Shown here piece by piece: positions 1 to 10,614 of a stretch of 64,000 bases of DNA (position 1 is its first letter; each line of letters opens with the position of its first letter). The notes under the pieces are model-generated. The model searched no databases. It was not told where the DNA came from and was given only the letters and a program-made list of their open reading frames with translations. The stretch is from Mytilus trossulus (lineage: Eukaryota > Mollusca > Bivalvia > Mytilida > Mytilidae). Made by a program: the position numbers and the translations under genes. Location of the stretch: assembly GCF_036588685.1 (NCBI RefSeq), contig NC_086378.1, positions 41,021,578-41,085,577 of the forward strand. Reading direction: 5' to 3'.

Positions 1-170
1 TATTATGCTTTTGATGTTTTCTCTTGTAATGATGTCCTCATCATGCTCATGGAAGTTACCCTTTGTTTGCTAATGTTATTGTCTGGATATAGACATGATA
101 GAAGAAAAGTCTTTTTCTCCATTGTAAATTCATACAATCCTCATATTATTATCTGTCTGTAAACCCCAAG

Positions 171-313
171 GAGAAGTCTTTTCCATGGTGGTTCTATACC
201 AGACTGCCTATGTGAAAGACTTCTTATTACTAACAGGTGATGTTGCAGAACATGTAGGACCAACAATAAAGTCATTGTCAGCTTCTGTGAGAAAGTGTTC
301 AATGACAAGATTG
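171..313 (+). CDS. Possible internal coding exon, gene unknown
   Basis: One frame stays open from about 128 to 366 and reads like protein in its middle (EVFSMVVLYQTAYV near the start, KCSMTRL at the end). It could be bounded by an acceptor ending ccccaag at 170 and a donor gtattt at 314. That gives 47 whole codons, a 5' phase of two bases and a 3' end in phase 0. The peptide is hydrophobic at first and then polar, with no domain I recognise. The 3' phase would fit the candidate exons at 18679 and 20256, but linking them across an intron of about 18 kb is speculation. It could also be a chance open frame in an otherwise AT-rich stretch. Confidence 0.3.
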
Positions 314-853
314 GTATTTTTTACATTTACTTTTATAAACATTTCTAGTGCAACTTTGCAATAAAAATGAGTATAGTATTTCAAAGGAAGAAATAAACTT
401 GCCCTTTCAATAATATTTAAATGTTATCAAAGATTTGCTTAAAAAAGGCTAAAATATTCCAATTATCAATTATGAATATAACATGTATGAAAGAAATACT
501 ATAAAAATATTTTAAAGATATTTTTTATTTTAAAGGTAAATTACCAATCAAATTCATTATGTATGCCAATTAAAGCAACTACCACATTTAGAGGTTGTGT
601 TTGATAATTCTATAAACATTTGAATACGTGCCACCAGATAAGTTTGTCAAGATTTGACAATACTTCTTTTAGGTCTTTCCCTCCCAAATTATCTCCCTTA
701 CTGGCTGACATAATTTCCTGTTTACATTTGTGGCCTTTTAGCATTAAATACTATTCCTAATCCAAGCCATCCTCTGTTTACAGTAAATTTAAAGCAATAT
801 TTAAATAATATATATTGATGATTGGTTGACAAATATCGATATTTCATATATAT
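314..853. other. No feature seen
   Basis: This is AT-rich sequence with short homopolymer runs. No coding frame, structured repeat or RNA gene was recognised. Confidence 0.5.
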
Positions 854-1126
854 CTACACAAAATTTTCGTTTTGTCTTATTCCCTTATCCATTTGAAAAA
901 GAGCCACGGATGGACAAGTAATCGTAATATACGGGCTTATAATGAATCCCTTGATAACAGGGTTGCCTCCTTCAAACAATTCAGGTTCAACAGTTCGGTA
1001 GTAAACGCGAAAAAGTAATGATATAGTCATAGATGGTTCAAGCAATGGTCGAGACCACGTTGTCAGAGAAGGGGGTAACACTTCCGTTATATTTTTTAAA
1101 AATGAACTTTTCAGCACCCGAGACAT
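854..1126 (-). CDS. Hypothetical 90-codon frame, possible first exon
   Basis: The frame opens with ATG at 1126 on the minus strand (MSRVLKSSFLKNITEV) and ends in TAG at 854. It is not repetitive and does not shadow another gene. Directly upstream on the same strand (1130-1490) lies the only clearly GC-richer, CpG-bearing stretch of this part of the window, which is what a promoter and first exon would look like. No domain, signal peptide or homologue is recognised, and no obvious GT donor marks an exon end. It could be a small gene, a first exon or a chance frame. Confidence 0.25.
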   Translation of the reverse strand: MSRVLKSSFLKNITEVLPPSLTTWSRPLLEPSMTISLLFRVYYRTVEPELFEGGNPVIKGFIISPYITITCPSVALFQMDKGIRQNENFV

Positions 1127-1129
1127 GCA

Positions 1130-1500
1130 TCAAATGTCTCTGTCCATTCCTTTCATAAGTTTCGGTATCTTATGAAAGCGGAAAACTCGAGGAAGGAAAG
1201 GTTAATTTGGCAGTAAAAGTTTTGCAAATGGCGCCATTTTGATCATTTATTGAACTGGTCCCTACGATATTTGACATCGTTGGGTGAAATAACGATCTCT
1301 CGGATAAATAAACCAGTCGATCACGTGATCGGAATGTGTACAAAATAATACAGGATGTTTGAAATTCAAAAACAATAGCGCTGATTTTTGATTGGATAGC
1401 GCCGCGGTCTGCCCAAATACCACCGCGGTGAATTCAAATAGCGCTGAACATCGCAGCGCTAAAACGGCCTGGGGAGAACACTGTCTACAGTTGAATTTGT
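1130..1500 (-). promoter_or_regulatory. GC-rich palindromic stretch, possible promoter
   Basis: This stretch is richer in G, C and CpG than its surroundings. It contains the perfect 14-bp palindrome CGATCACGTGATCG at 1318-1331, with a central E-box CACGTG, two CCGCGG sites and three AGCGCT sites. It sits just upstream of the minus-strand frame at 854-1126. A promoter role is inferred from composition and position only; a small foldback element would also explain the paired motifs. Confidence 0.2.
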
Positions 1501-1536
1501 GTTATAAAAGTAATAAAATAATTTACTTATATTTAT

Positions 1537-1915
1537 TACATGCAGCAATAGTATATCTAAGGTCATAAGCATAAACATGCAGCAATATTATACATTGTAT
1601 ATCTAAGGTCATAAGCAAAAGACAATCAACAGACAGCAATAGTATATCTAAGGTCATAAGCATAAACATGCAGCAATAATATATCTAAGGTCATAAGCAA
1701 GTGACAATCAACATACAACAATAATGTATCTAAGGTCATAAGCATTAACATACAGCAATAATGTATCTAAGGTCATAAGCATTAACATGCAGCAATGATA
1801 TATCTAAGGTCATAAGCAAGTGACAATCAACATACAGCAATAATATATCTAAGGTCATAAGCATAAACATACAGCATTTATAATATATATCTAAGATCAT
1901 AAGCAAGAGACAATA
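1537..1915. repeat. Tandem array, core tctaaggtcataagca, 9 copies
   Basis: The core tctaaggtcataagca occurs nine times (from about 1556, 1602, 1647, 1684, 1729, 1766, 1803, 1848 and 1890), spaced 36-48 bp apart. Units either carry or lack an extra segment (agtgacaatcaac), so long and short units are mixed. The last copy has a gatcat variant. It is non-coding. Confidence 0.9.
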
Positions 1916-2112
1916 AACAGGTCTTGTATAAGAATATTAACAGTATCTGGGACAAGTTTGCAATTCCGCTGAGTGCAAAAGTTGTCACCTTAATTTTTGG
2001 AGTTAAGTCAAAATAAAGTTGATAACTTGATTGGTATTGGTTCTCTGATATTTGTCCTAAAAATGTTTGGCTCTAGCACCACTGTTGAAAAAGTTATGCC
2101 CCTTTTTTCAAC

Positions 2113-2345
2113 AATTTCCTTAGAGGAAAAAGAGTTTTCCTCAAGGGAAAAAGATTTCCCTTAGGGAATTTGCTGCATAATTATTTCCTTTGAGGAAATT
2201 CTTTTTCTTTTGAGGAAATTTGCCGCTTTAAATTTTCCTTTGAGGAAATTTCCTCTAAGGAAATCATTGTTCTTCAAATTTCCTCTAAGGAAAATTCTGA
2301 ACATCAAATTTCCCTTAAGGAAATGTTTTTCCTCTTTGGAAATTT
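2113..2345. repeat. Cluster of TTTCC...GGAAA palindromes
   Basis: About ten short imperfect palindromes of the type TTTCCTTTGAGGAAA or TTTCCCTTAAGGAAA follow one another at irregular spacing. A matching cluster of about eight sits at the homologous place of the inverted copy (21865-22030). The 65-codon open frame across it is a by-product of the repetition. Confidence 0.85.
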
Positions 2346-3099
2346 CATAACAGTACAAACAGTATAAATATATTTTCTCCTAGACTGAATTATTGATACA
2401 AAAGATATTAATATAAACTTTAATACAATTTTTCATGGTGAGTATTAAACATACAAAAACAAAAGGCTGACTGTTTAACATGTTTAAGACAATACAATAA
2501 TAAGCAAAACACTGAATATCATACTATTTGTGATGTTATTTATATTGTGCTTATATTTGCATATTAAATAAAATAAACACTTTTCATGTCAAATTAACTT
2601 GTCTTCTGTTTCAGCTGCTGTGTATAATTATTCTAACCCCTACATAACAGTTCAGTGCATAAATAATTCCATCCACAAGACATCTTCCTTCAATTGGTTG
2701 AATAAATTTTGGCAACTTGTTCTTCAAACATCTTCTCTGTATATTTGATATGATGGAGAGCCATGTACATAATATTATGTACATGAATGGATAACGCATG
2801 TGTTCATTTCAACATGTTCAACAACAAACATGACAAAGATACTATTTTTTTTCTTAATTTCTCCATAATCCATCAGTGAATATGTAGGTTGTTACATTTT
2901 ACACCATTGTGTTCTTGTGCATCTTTGATAGTACTCCATTTTGTTTATAGCAATTTTGTAGAATTTTTTCTATTTCTTTTTCCAGAAAAACACACAATTG
3001 AGTTCATTTCACATTAATTAATCCAATTAGCACATTATGTAGAAAAGTATTAATAAATAAGTTTCCTCTTCAGTATAGACTTGCAGGACCTGACGATGA

Positions 3100-3122
3100 T
3101 CATAAAAACCAAGATATTTGAC
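3100..3122 (-). pseudogene. Last-exon remnant, paralogue of 20992-21017
   Basis: On the minus strand the acceptor gtgtatttatag is followed by a short open stretch that, in phase 1, reads (G)QISWFL and stops at TGA. The copy at 20992 has the same acceptor, the same phase and the peptide (G)DQTSWFS with TGA at the same position. A second frame here stays open for 31 codons (VKYLGFYDHRQ...) but is closed in the other copy. I see no upstream exon for this copy, so I treat it as a gene-end relic. Confidence 0.35.
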
Positions 3123-3209
3123 CTATAAATACACAAAATAAAAAAAATAAAGTTATAAACATGATAAATGCATAAAAAAACAGAAATATAAATAAGCTTA
3201 TTTTATCAT

Positions 3210-3785
3210 GTTTTAATTAAAGTCATAAGAAATCTCAAATTAAAAAAAAATATGCATATGTTTTTTATAACTAAATGGATAGTTTTCATTATACATGTAC
3301 AACTTAAGTACATATACTTTTTTCTGAGGAAAATTCTTTAATTTGTCCACATTTAGAAGAAGTTTACTTATTTTTAATTGCTTGCTTCCAGGAAGCAATA
3401 CGCCTATATATATTTTCCATATGCATAGTGACCCGAGCGTAACCCTCCTCGTAAAAATCCGGTGACCACAAAATATGCAAGGATCTGTCATTGAAATAAA
3501 CAAATAGCTGATTATACATGTTAAACACGTGCTCAATACCCATGCTTTTTGGGATTTGTTTACTATAAGGTGACAATCGGTAAAACTCAGCTTCAAAACA
3601 CGGCATTTAATGAGCAGCATTATTTGTTAAATCATAACAAACAGAGAGACAAAAAAATTGACGATTTATATGATATACTTGTGAATGAAGTTTATGATGT
3701 ATACATGCATTGCTTCAAAAATTGGACAAACTTTATTTTTCTTCACTCACTCGTTTCATATGACTTTAACATTTGAGAACTTTCA
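3210..3785 (-). repeat. Dispersed repeat with coding potential, copy A
   Basis: This segment matches 47105-47685 in direct orientation at roughly 75% identity by eye, from aaagtcataagaaatctc to the stretch around tcactcgttt. In this copy the minus strand has an intact 80-codon frame (3606-3364, MPCFEAEFYRLSPYS...). The plus strand has a 75-codon frame (3549-3776) ending YDVYMHCFKNWTNF and onwards. The other copy keeps recognisable pieces of both peptides (MDIEQVFNMYNQ; EDYVYDVCMHW) but with stops. I do not recognise either peptide. The element may come from an old gene or a transposon. Confidence 0.7.
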
Positions 3786-4030
3786 TTTGATATTCTTACT
3801 TGTCATGCTTTATATGAGTTCTCTTATTTCAGTGCTTTATGTCCAAGATTTAATATTCGTTGTTTAGTGCCTTGCAGTGATATTTAAAGTTTAGCCACTT
3901 GCAAAAGTTGATATAGAATGTTCATATGTTGTGTTATTTGAACCACTGTCCTATATTATGGTCAGGTAAGAGGTTGAGTGCTCACAGACATGATTTTTTT
4001 TTTATTAATTGTTATTGTTTTTGAACATAT

Positions 4031-4466
4031 TGAGGCCGTAGTTTTTTTATTTTTAGTTTTACGAACCCTCCTACCCTAATTTTTGCCAAATAGGAAAAAA
4101 AATAAAATTAAAAATGTTGATTTTTATTTTTTTTTCTCCTCCGACCCAGTGTTTTTCATGCAAAAAAAAATAAATTTTAGTTCATAACTGCATGAAAGAA
4201 TCTAAATTTATGCTCTTGGTGATTTAGTAAGTTTTTGCACATTGATTTTCAATTCAAACCTTGTGGCTTGTCAAGAAAAAAAAATAGTTGTTACACTAGT
4301 AGAAAATCTCCTGGTGAAATAAAAAAAAAAATAATTTGATATTGACGGTTGGTATTAAAAAAAAATCAGCAGCAGCAGCATTTTTTTTTTTTTTTTTTTC
4401 GTCCTCCTACCCATTGGTTTTGTCAAAAAATTTCATAAAACTAAAAATATAATAACCATGGCCTGA
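4031..4466. mobile_element. Foldback (MITE-like) element
   Basis: The left end (from tgaggccgtag, running through TTTTTAGTTTTACGAA to cctcctaccc) is repeated in inverted form at the right end (cctcctaccc, then ttcataaaactaaaaat, then ccatggcctga). The arms are about 60 bp and imperfect. The centre is poly-A/T with a CAGCAGCAGCAGCA run and a long T tract. No clear target duplication was found. Confidence 0.6.
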
Positions 4467-4494
4467 ACTAAATTGGATTGTTTAAATCTTTTCA

Positions 4495-4645
4495 TGTTGG
4501 GATCTTACTGGCTGACTTATAAAGGAAGTGTTGTCTCATTATTGAAGGCCAGTCCATCATTGGCCTTTAATTTCTTGCATCCACTTTTTTTAACTCTAGT
4601 GGATAAGTCACTCATTTACCATACCACATCTTCTTATTTTTATAA
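4495..4645 (+). repeat. Fragment of the 'ccataccacatcttc' mussel repeat
   Basis: The motifs cattattgaaggcc, agtcactcatttacc and ataccacatcttcttatttttat follow the same order as the three-unit block at 8376-8700, but more diverged. The 81-codon frame over it is an accident of the repeat. Confidence 0.55.
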
Positions 4646-5394
4646 GAGTCATCATTCAAAGGCAATTACTTTTATCATGTTTATTACTGTAATTCAAAAA
4701 TCATCCAGAGGTTTTTAGTAATGCAAGTAATGTAAAAAATCATATTTTGATAACAGAAACACATATATATATCATGTATATATAATTGATGCAGATTTTT
4801 TTTGTAATCACAATGAGTTGTCATTGGTTGTCATTTCCCTAAAAAATCACAATAATAAATGCTAGCAATAATTTCTGAATTTACAGTTTATAGAAGTGGT
4901 CTTACCATTTAGGCCTTGTTGTATTCTGTTTATCTTGTTTTGTCGCTCATTTCTATTGAAACTGTTTATATTTTTCATTATTTTTCTATATATATTTCTT
5001 GTCCTATAAAACATGAAAAGGGTAAAAACTATTATTAAACATCAGTATTTTCTTTATATACAATAATATTTAATTTGAATGGAATATTTGTGTTATTTCA
5101 TTTCACAAACTTTTTGTCAGTCATGAATTTCAAAGACTTTCACCCTGGTCAATAGTTTAAAAAACAAACATTCCCATACTTTTTCTTCTTGTTTGTACTA
5201 ATTTTTCATTGGACAACAAAAACATGATTCAACTTTTCTTCTATGATTTGTTTTGCTTGACTACGTTAAACTCTGAAATATTGTTTACAGTATAATCTGT
5301 ATGTGTCTCACTCGTCAAAATTTGAAATTAATATATATAAATAACCAATAAGAATGCTATGCATGGCTCAGCTTGATACAAACGTAAACTTTAA
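4646..5394. other. No feature seen
   Basis: AT-rich sequence with poly-T and (AT)n runs. I found no supported exon or repeat structure. Confidence 0.5.
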
Positions 5395-6185
5395 ACCCTG
5401 AACAGTTGGGACAAGTATGGACACAACATTCAAGCTGGATACAACTCTGAATTTTAAATTTGGATTGTGATTCAATAGTTGATGCAGCATAGGTTTCTGA
5501 CATTGAATGAATGTGGTCCAAGTACTTAAAAATTTTAAATTGACAATTAACCTCTAAAATGTTCCAATATTCAAAATCTTAATACATGGTTAGATGCAGC
5601 ATATCAACATGATCAAAGAACCCAAATAATTCATTTTTTGATGAAATCAAATAAAGTTCAATTTTGGACCCTTTAGATCTCAATGTGGACCAATTTGATA
5701 ACGGGCCAGAATATCAAAAATCTAAATGAATGGTTAGATTCAGCATATCAAAGAACCCCATATATTCAATTTTTTGGAAATCAAACAAAGTAAAATATTG
5801 GACACCAATTTGGACCAACTTGAATTTGGGCCCATACTAAAAATCTAAGTAAATATTCAGATTCGGCATATTAAAGAACACCAAGAATTTAAATATTATT
5901 AAAATCAAAATAAGTTTAATTTTGGACCCTTTGAACCTTAAGATAGACCAATTTAAACAGGACCAAAAAACTAGGAATCTAAATACACAGTTAGATTTGG
6001 AATATATATATATATCAAAGTACCCCAATAATTCAATTTTCTATAAAATCAAACAAGTTTAATATTGGCCCCTTTTCGCCCCTAATTCATGTAATTCCTA
6101 AACTCTGGTCACAAACCCTGTGTTTGAGTTTCATAGATTTCTGTTAACTTATACTTTTAGTAACTATGCGAAAACCAAGTGACTT
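5395..6185 (+). repeat. Dispersed repeat, 'ggacaagtatggacaca' family
   Basis: The segment starts with gaacagttgggacaagtatg and continues with several units of the type 'aaaatctaa...ttagattcagcatatcaaagaacccc...ttttggaccc', ending with atgcgaaaaccaag. The same order is found at 42618-44220 (full length), 48365-48780, 50800-50885, 53330-54005 and 59100-59230. Short minus-strand frames in it have no conserved content. Confidence 0.8.
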
Positions 6186-6195
6186 TGGACTACGA

Positions 6196-6356
6196 CAACT
6201 ACATGATAAAATTGAGAATGGAAATGGGGAATGTGTCAAAGACCCCCCATTTTTTGGACTATCAATGCATTTGAATGGGGACATGTAATTAACCCCCCCT
6301 TTTTTTTGTCCTGGGTTAGGAACTCCCTTTTTAGAATGGCTGGATCCGCCCCTGAA
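6196..6356. mobile_element. CAGTGGCGGATCC-type MITE, partial copy
   Basis: The right part (caatgcatttgaatggggac, cctgggttagga, ctggatccgcc) matches the complete copy at 10318-10469 in inverted orientation. It follows a gagaatggaaatgggg motif that belongs to another common mussel repeat, so the left end was lost or fused. Confidence 0.65.
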
Positions 6357-6483
6357 GGGTCTATTATTAAGTTTGACAACTGCTGACATACTACTTTACC
6401 AAAAAAATTGACACATTTCATCCAATTTAATTTCATCCTTTACTTGCTATTTCATCCATAATATTTTCAAGAGCTTATTTTCA

Positions 6484-6645
6484 GTGGACAACAACAAATG
6501 GAAGTTTTTAACGACCATGACTGGCTATAATATATATATAGCACTTGCACGGTCGTTCCAGTGGACCGACCTTGCAACTGGGCTGTATAGCCAGTCAAGG
6601 TTGTTAAAAACTTCCATTTGTTGTTCCAGTGGACATATTTCATAC
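6484..6645. mobile_element. Small inverted-repeat element
   Basis: The stretch from 6484 (gtggacaacaacaaatggaa, then gtttttaacgacc and tgactggctata) returns inverted at 6588-6640 (tatagccagtcaaggttg, then ttaaaaacttccatttgttg). Arms are about 45 bp with a spacer of roughly 60 bp. The unit resembles a short non-autonomous DNA element. The overlapping frames on both strands are explained by the arms. Confidence 0.65.
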
Positions 6646-7140
6646 CAGATAACTTATTCTTTTTATATATATGACAATTGTTGTTCAATCTGATACACGT
6701 ACCTATAATGCACAGTATTTTGAACAGCTTCAAATATATGGGGTCCGTAGTAATACCGCAAATGGCAGATTCCATGTAAGAAATGGAAATGTCTGTCAAA
6801 ATGAATAAATAGATAAAAATAATAATTACTGTTATTTGAAACATAATCTGTGAATGTTTTGATGAATAATGATGTAAGATGAAATTATAAAAATAATTTT
6901 TGGATATGATTGTTTCTGTTTAAAGTAGAAATGATTAATACAAGTTGAAAAAATGCAAAAAAATTGACAGAATTAACTCCCATTTTTTAACACAATGTGT
7001 ATGTGTCACAATGCTTTATGTTGACACTTGTATACTGGTATTTAATAGTGTAGTCAGGTTATTCAAACATTCCTGTTCCCAAATCTGTTACTTTTTTTAG
7101 TCAAAAACCTCTGTGATATATATTGATTTCACTTTCAAAT
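6646..7140. other. No feature seen
   Basis: AT-rich intergenic sequence with no supported coding or repeat structure. Confidence 0.5.
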
Positions 7141-7499
7141 ATCTTGCTTTATAGCTCAGTGTCAGTCAATAAATCTTATGTGAGGAACATCGCTGTAAAA
7201 TCTTTCAAAATCATTGTTGGTTCCAATTTATGACAGTTAAAACTGTAAATCATGCTGTGCATAAGAAAAAACACATGTTGATTCTTTCATTTAACTTTAT
7301 TCAAGCAATAGTTTAAACTTATATGTTTCCTACATAAGATCTGTCAAACTTGTTTTCTTATGTCTGAAAAATTTGAATGTGCTAACAGTTAAAATTGTTT
7401 GACCTGAGGTGAAATCTTGTTAGATGTTAGGCTGCAGTATTTTCCAGGAGTTTTAAAAATGACTTTCAACTAGGATTTGATTTCCAATGTCAGTAAAAA

Positions 7500-8026
7500 A
7501 AAAATAATATATATTGTCTGTCAAAATATCTTATGTATGAAAAATCTTATGTCAGAATCAAGGCTGTCAAAATCTTATGTCAGAAACTCAATTTGTCTGT
7601 CAAATCTTATGTATGAAAAAATAAAGTCTGTCAAATCTTATGTATGAAAAAATAAAGTCTGTCAAATCTTATGTATGAAAAAATAAAGTCTGTCAAATCT
7701 TATGTATGAAAAAATAAAGTCTGTCAAATCTTATGTCAGAAATAATAAAGTCTGTCAAATCTTATGTCAGAAACAATAAAGTCTGTCAAATCTTATGTAT
7801 GAAAAAATAAAGTCTGTCAAATCTTATGTATGAAAAAATAAAGTCTGTCAAATCTTATGTATGAAAAAATAAAGTCTGTCAAATCTTATGTATGAAAAAA
7901 TAAAGTCTGTCAAATCTTATGTCAGAAATAATAAAGTCTGTCAAATCTTATGTCAGAAACAATAAAGTCTGTCAAATCTTATGTATGAAAAAATAAAGTC
8001 TGTCAAATCTTATGTCTGAAAATAAC
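7500..8026 (+). repeat. 31-bp tandem array with higher-order structure
   Basis: The 31-bp unit TCTGTCAAATCTTATGT plus a variable tail is repeated head to tail. Three tail types occur: tatgaaaaaataaag (A), cagaaataataaag (B) and cagaaacaataaag (C). Read in order they give AAAABC AAAABC A and a final diverged unit, so a 186-bp six-unit block was duplicated as a whole. Degenerate units reach upstream to about 7150 (ctgtcaaacttg, ttatgtctgaaa). It is non-coding. Confidence 0.93.
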
Positions 8027-8375
8027 ATTTAAGGCCTCGTTTATTTAAAAAGGATGATGCTCATAATTTTCTTTGGGGTCAAATTGTCTTTATCTTTATT
8101 AGTAAAGCATGTATTCAAAAACAGAAGTTCATTGCTTATTATTTTTGCCTAACATGTTTATGGGAGTTGTTTCACTTTCTTATATGGAATCTGCCAAAGG
8201 ACCTCCTTAGTGCACTAAGAACAAAAATGTGCACTAAGGACCTGATGGAATAATACAACTGTTACAAAGGACATGGCATATAAAAATAGACTTTGTAAAA
8301 ATTCATAATTTAATATGGTATGATTGCCTTTTACAGCTGACTATGCGGTATGGGCTTTACCTCGGGCTTTGCTCA

Positions 8376-8710
8376 TTGTTGAAGGCTGTATAGTGACCTA
8401 GTATGGTTGTTAATGTCTGTGTCATTTTGGTCTCTTGTGGACAGTTGTCTCATTGGCAATCATACCACATCTTTTTTATATTGGCTCATTGTTGAAGGCC
8501 TTAAAGACCTAAAGTTGTTAAAATCTGTGTCATTTTGGTCTCTTGTGGACAGTTGTCTCATTGGCAATCATGCCACATCTATTTTATATTGGCTCATTGT
8601 TGAAGGCCGTAAAGACCTAAAGTTGTTAATGTCTGTGTCATTTTGGTCTCTTGTGGACAGTTGTCTCATTGGCAATCATACCACATCTTCTTTTTTATAT
8701 TATTATGAAC
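8376..8710 (+). repeat. Three direct 108-bp repeats
   Basis: Three tandem units contain tttggtctcttgtggacagt, cattggcaatcat, ccacatct and ggctcattgttgaaggcc. Because 108 is divisible by three, a 104-codon frame (8407-8721) runs through them with a 36-residue period. This reflects the DNA repeat and is not a gene. Inverted relatives are at 39115-39360 and 50275-50400, and direct fragments at 4495 and 40730-41150. Confidence 0.9.
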
Positions 8711-9093
8711 AATTTCTTTAAATTAAAAATGGATGTATGTATATACATGTAATAAAAAGAAGATATTTCAAGACCTTTTTTTCATTTATATTCAAACAAT
8801 TGTCAACAAATTGTTTGTGACTTTTTGTCCTATCAACTTTGTTACTTTATGTCTGAGTCAGACATGTGTCTGACTTTTTGTCCTGTGACTTGTCGGAATG
8901 TCCTGTGGCTTTCCATCTTAATCAGTGAACTGAATAACTGTTGTTTTCAGAAGTCAAGGGAGTGTTAAAAAATCACATGTGCAAATTGAGAGTCAACACT
9001 TACACAGGGACTACACAATACTTTTTCAGAATGTCAGCGAAAAAGAATCACTGGTGACAGGGGAGTGTAACCGATGAATCAGATAAGATTTTC

Positions 9094-9260
9094 CCGGTAC
9101 GTCTAAACACCGCTCAGGAGGACTTCCTGAGTGCACACATGCAGGGCATACAAAGTGCACTCATGACAGACCCTATATAGTCGTCGTATCTACACACATG
9201 ATGGATGTATATATTCGTTATAGATCGTTATACACTTCTCATTTTAGAGTTAAATTTGCA
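9094..9260. repeat. Left outer arm of a 6.1-kb inverted-arm structure
   Basis: The sequence from tacgtctaaacaccgctcag through cctgagtgcac, agtgcactcatgacag and acacatgatggatg to tagagttaaattt is present as its reverse complement at 15040-15206, at about 80% identity by eye. This defines arms about 165 bp long at the two ends of a 6.1-kb interval. The inner third (from tgatggatg) is also repeated directly at 11588. Confidence 0.75.
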
Positions 9261-9414
9261 AGTAACTGCTGGGGAACCTCTTAAGATTTTAAAATAATAA
9301 TGCTAAAAGCACCCTTGCCTTGCATACTGAGGTGGCAAACTGGTGTGTGTCAGTATTTTGATGTAAAACTGCGTAGTTTCATATCGTTTGATTCAACGTT
9401 TGGTTGGTTATTTG

Positions 9415-9510
9415 CACAGGCACTTGTCTCAACAAAAAAGTTCCTATATACCTTAATATGTGTTATATTAAGGTATATATAGGAAATTTTTTTTTGAGAC
9501 AAGTGCCTGT
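9415..9510. mobile_element. 97-bp palindromic MITE with 9-bp target duplication
   Basis: The left half cacaggcacttgtctca...aaggtatat folds back on the right half (tataccttaa...tgagacaagtgcctgtg). The element is flanked by GGTTATTTG at 9406-9414 and again at 9511-9519, a clean 9-bp direct repeat that marks the insertion. Half copies of the same palindrome occur at 35535-35600 and, weakly, at 44995-45045. The two 60-76 codon frames over it are by-products. Confidence 0.85.
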
Positions 9511-10317
9511 GGTTATTTGTTAAGGATCGTTGTAAAATTATATCTAAATCTTTGTTAAAATACGATTTTAAATTGTTCAATTCTTTCTATTTCATAATTT
9601 TGTCAAAGTCTTCTTTTTAAAGTTTTAAATTTTAAAGAAAAAATGAATATTCCATTTTGATTTGGAGAAAATCTTTTTGAACTGTTATGACATGGTGTTG
9701 CAAAGCTGATTACAGGTAACTATAACATACAGTAATTTTCCATTACGACAGTGCGTGTATTCTCGGGTGTGTATAACGTATAGTTTTCTAGAGAACATCC
9801 TGTCTACGTGTAATACAGATTGATGACATTATACAACATTTCTTTTGTTAAATGTGATAAGGTATCTGTGTCCATTCCCTATTTCAACACCACTAATTTT
9901 TCGAAGAAAAAAAATCCAAAAATAATTTATATGAAATTAAGAAGAAAAGAAGCAAATATATATAAACTTCAGTAATTACACATTGAGTAAACATAATTTC
10001 AAAATTGCATGAACAAATCCGTGAGAAAACATATACATGTATGAATTAAGATGTGTTTAAAAAGACCCATTGGCTTTAGTTCACACTAGGACCTAAGATA
10101 ACTAGAACTAAGCAATGGTTGATCCAGAAATGTTCATAAGTGGGGACTCATTGGCTGCCTTATAGGGGTCACGTCCAGTCATGCTTCCGTGATTCCCTAT
10201 ATAATCTACCATTTGTTTCCCAAGATTAAGGGGGTGCAGCTGGAAAAAAACGAAATCCGCCTCTGCTAATTGGGAAGTCATTTGGTCTGATAAACACATA
10301 TATATATAAATATACCT

Positions 10318-10469
10318 CTGTGGCGGATCCAGCAATTTGAAAAGGGGGGCAACCCAGGACAAAACGGGTAGGGGGTGGTTCCATCCATATGCCCCCATTC
10401 AAATGCATTGATCGTACAAAAAAGGGGTGGTTCCAACCCCCCGAAACCCTCCCCCTGGATCCGCCACTG
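10318..10469. mobile_element. CAGTGGCGGATCC hAT-type MITE, complete copy
   Basis: The ends are ctgtggcggatccag and ctggatccgccactg, perfect inverted repeats except for one base, and enclose 152 bp with G and C runs. A 5'-CAGTG end is typical of hAT elements. The flanks (atatacct / atacatag) show no clean 8-bp duplication. Other copies or fragments are at 6196, 14892, 16395 and 17826. Confidence 0.8.
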
Positions 10470-10614
10470 ATACATAGTATGCATATAATTAAGAACAGCT
10501 TTTGTTGCACACAGGACATTAAGTAACTTAGGACATGTATATATAATAATGAGAGTTCAGGGTTTACATTAGATTGATAACTTATTTTATGATTTTGTTA
10601 TTTTGTTTTTTGTT

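Larger units (their letters stand above)
1948..3180 (-). repeat. Left copy of an inverted duplicated gene-end family
   Basis: The reverse complement of this segment matches 20935-22195 in the same order: the flank with caccactgttgaaaaag, a cluster of small palindromes, a decayed middle part, and a last-exon-like piece preceded by gtgtatttatag. Identity by eye is about 95% in the 100 bp next to the palindromes and clearly lower (70-80%) elsewhere. The copy seems to be interrupted or bordered near 3210 by another dispersed repeat. It also holds a 62-codon minus-strand frame (2611-2799) whose counterpart in the other copy is broken, so that frame is probably not translated. Confidence 0.75.

Noticed and set aside
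7500-8026. CRISPR-like array
   Set aside because: Units are contiguous with no unique spacers, and the DNA is animal nuclear sequence.
8407-8721. 104-codon frame with 36-residue repeats
   Set aside because: It is the translation of three 108-bp copies of a dispersed DNA repeat found on both strands elsewhere.
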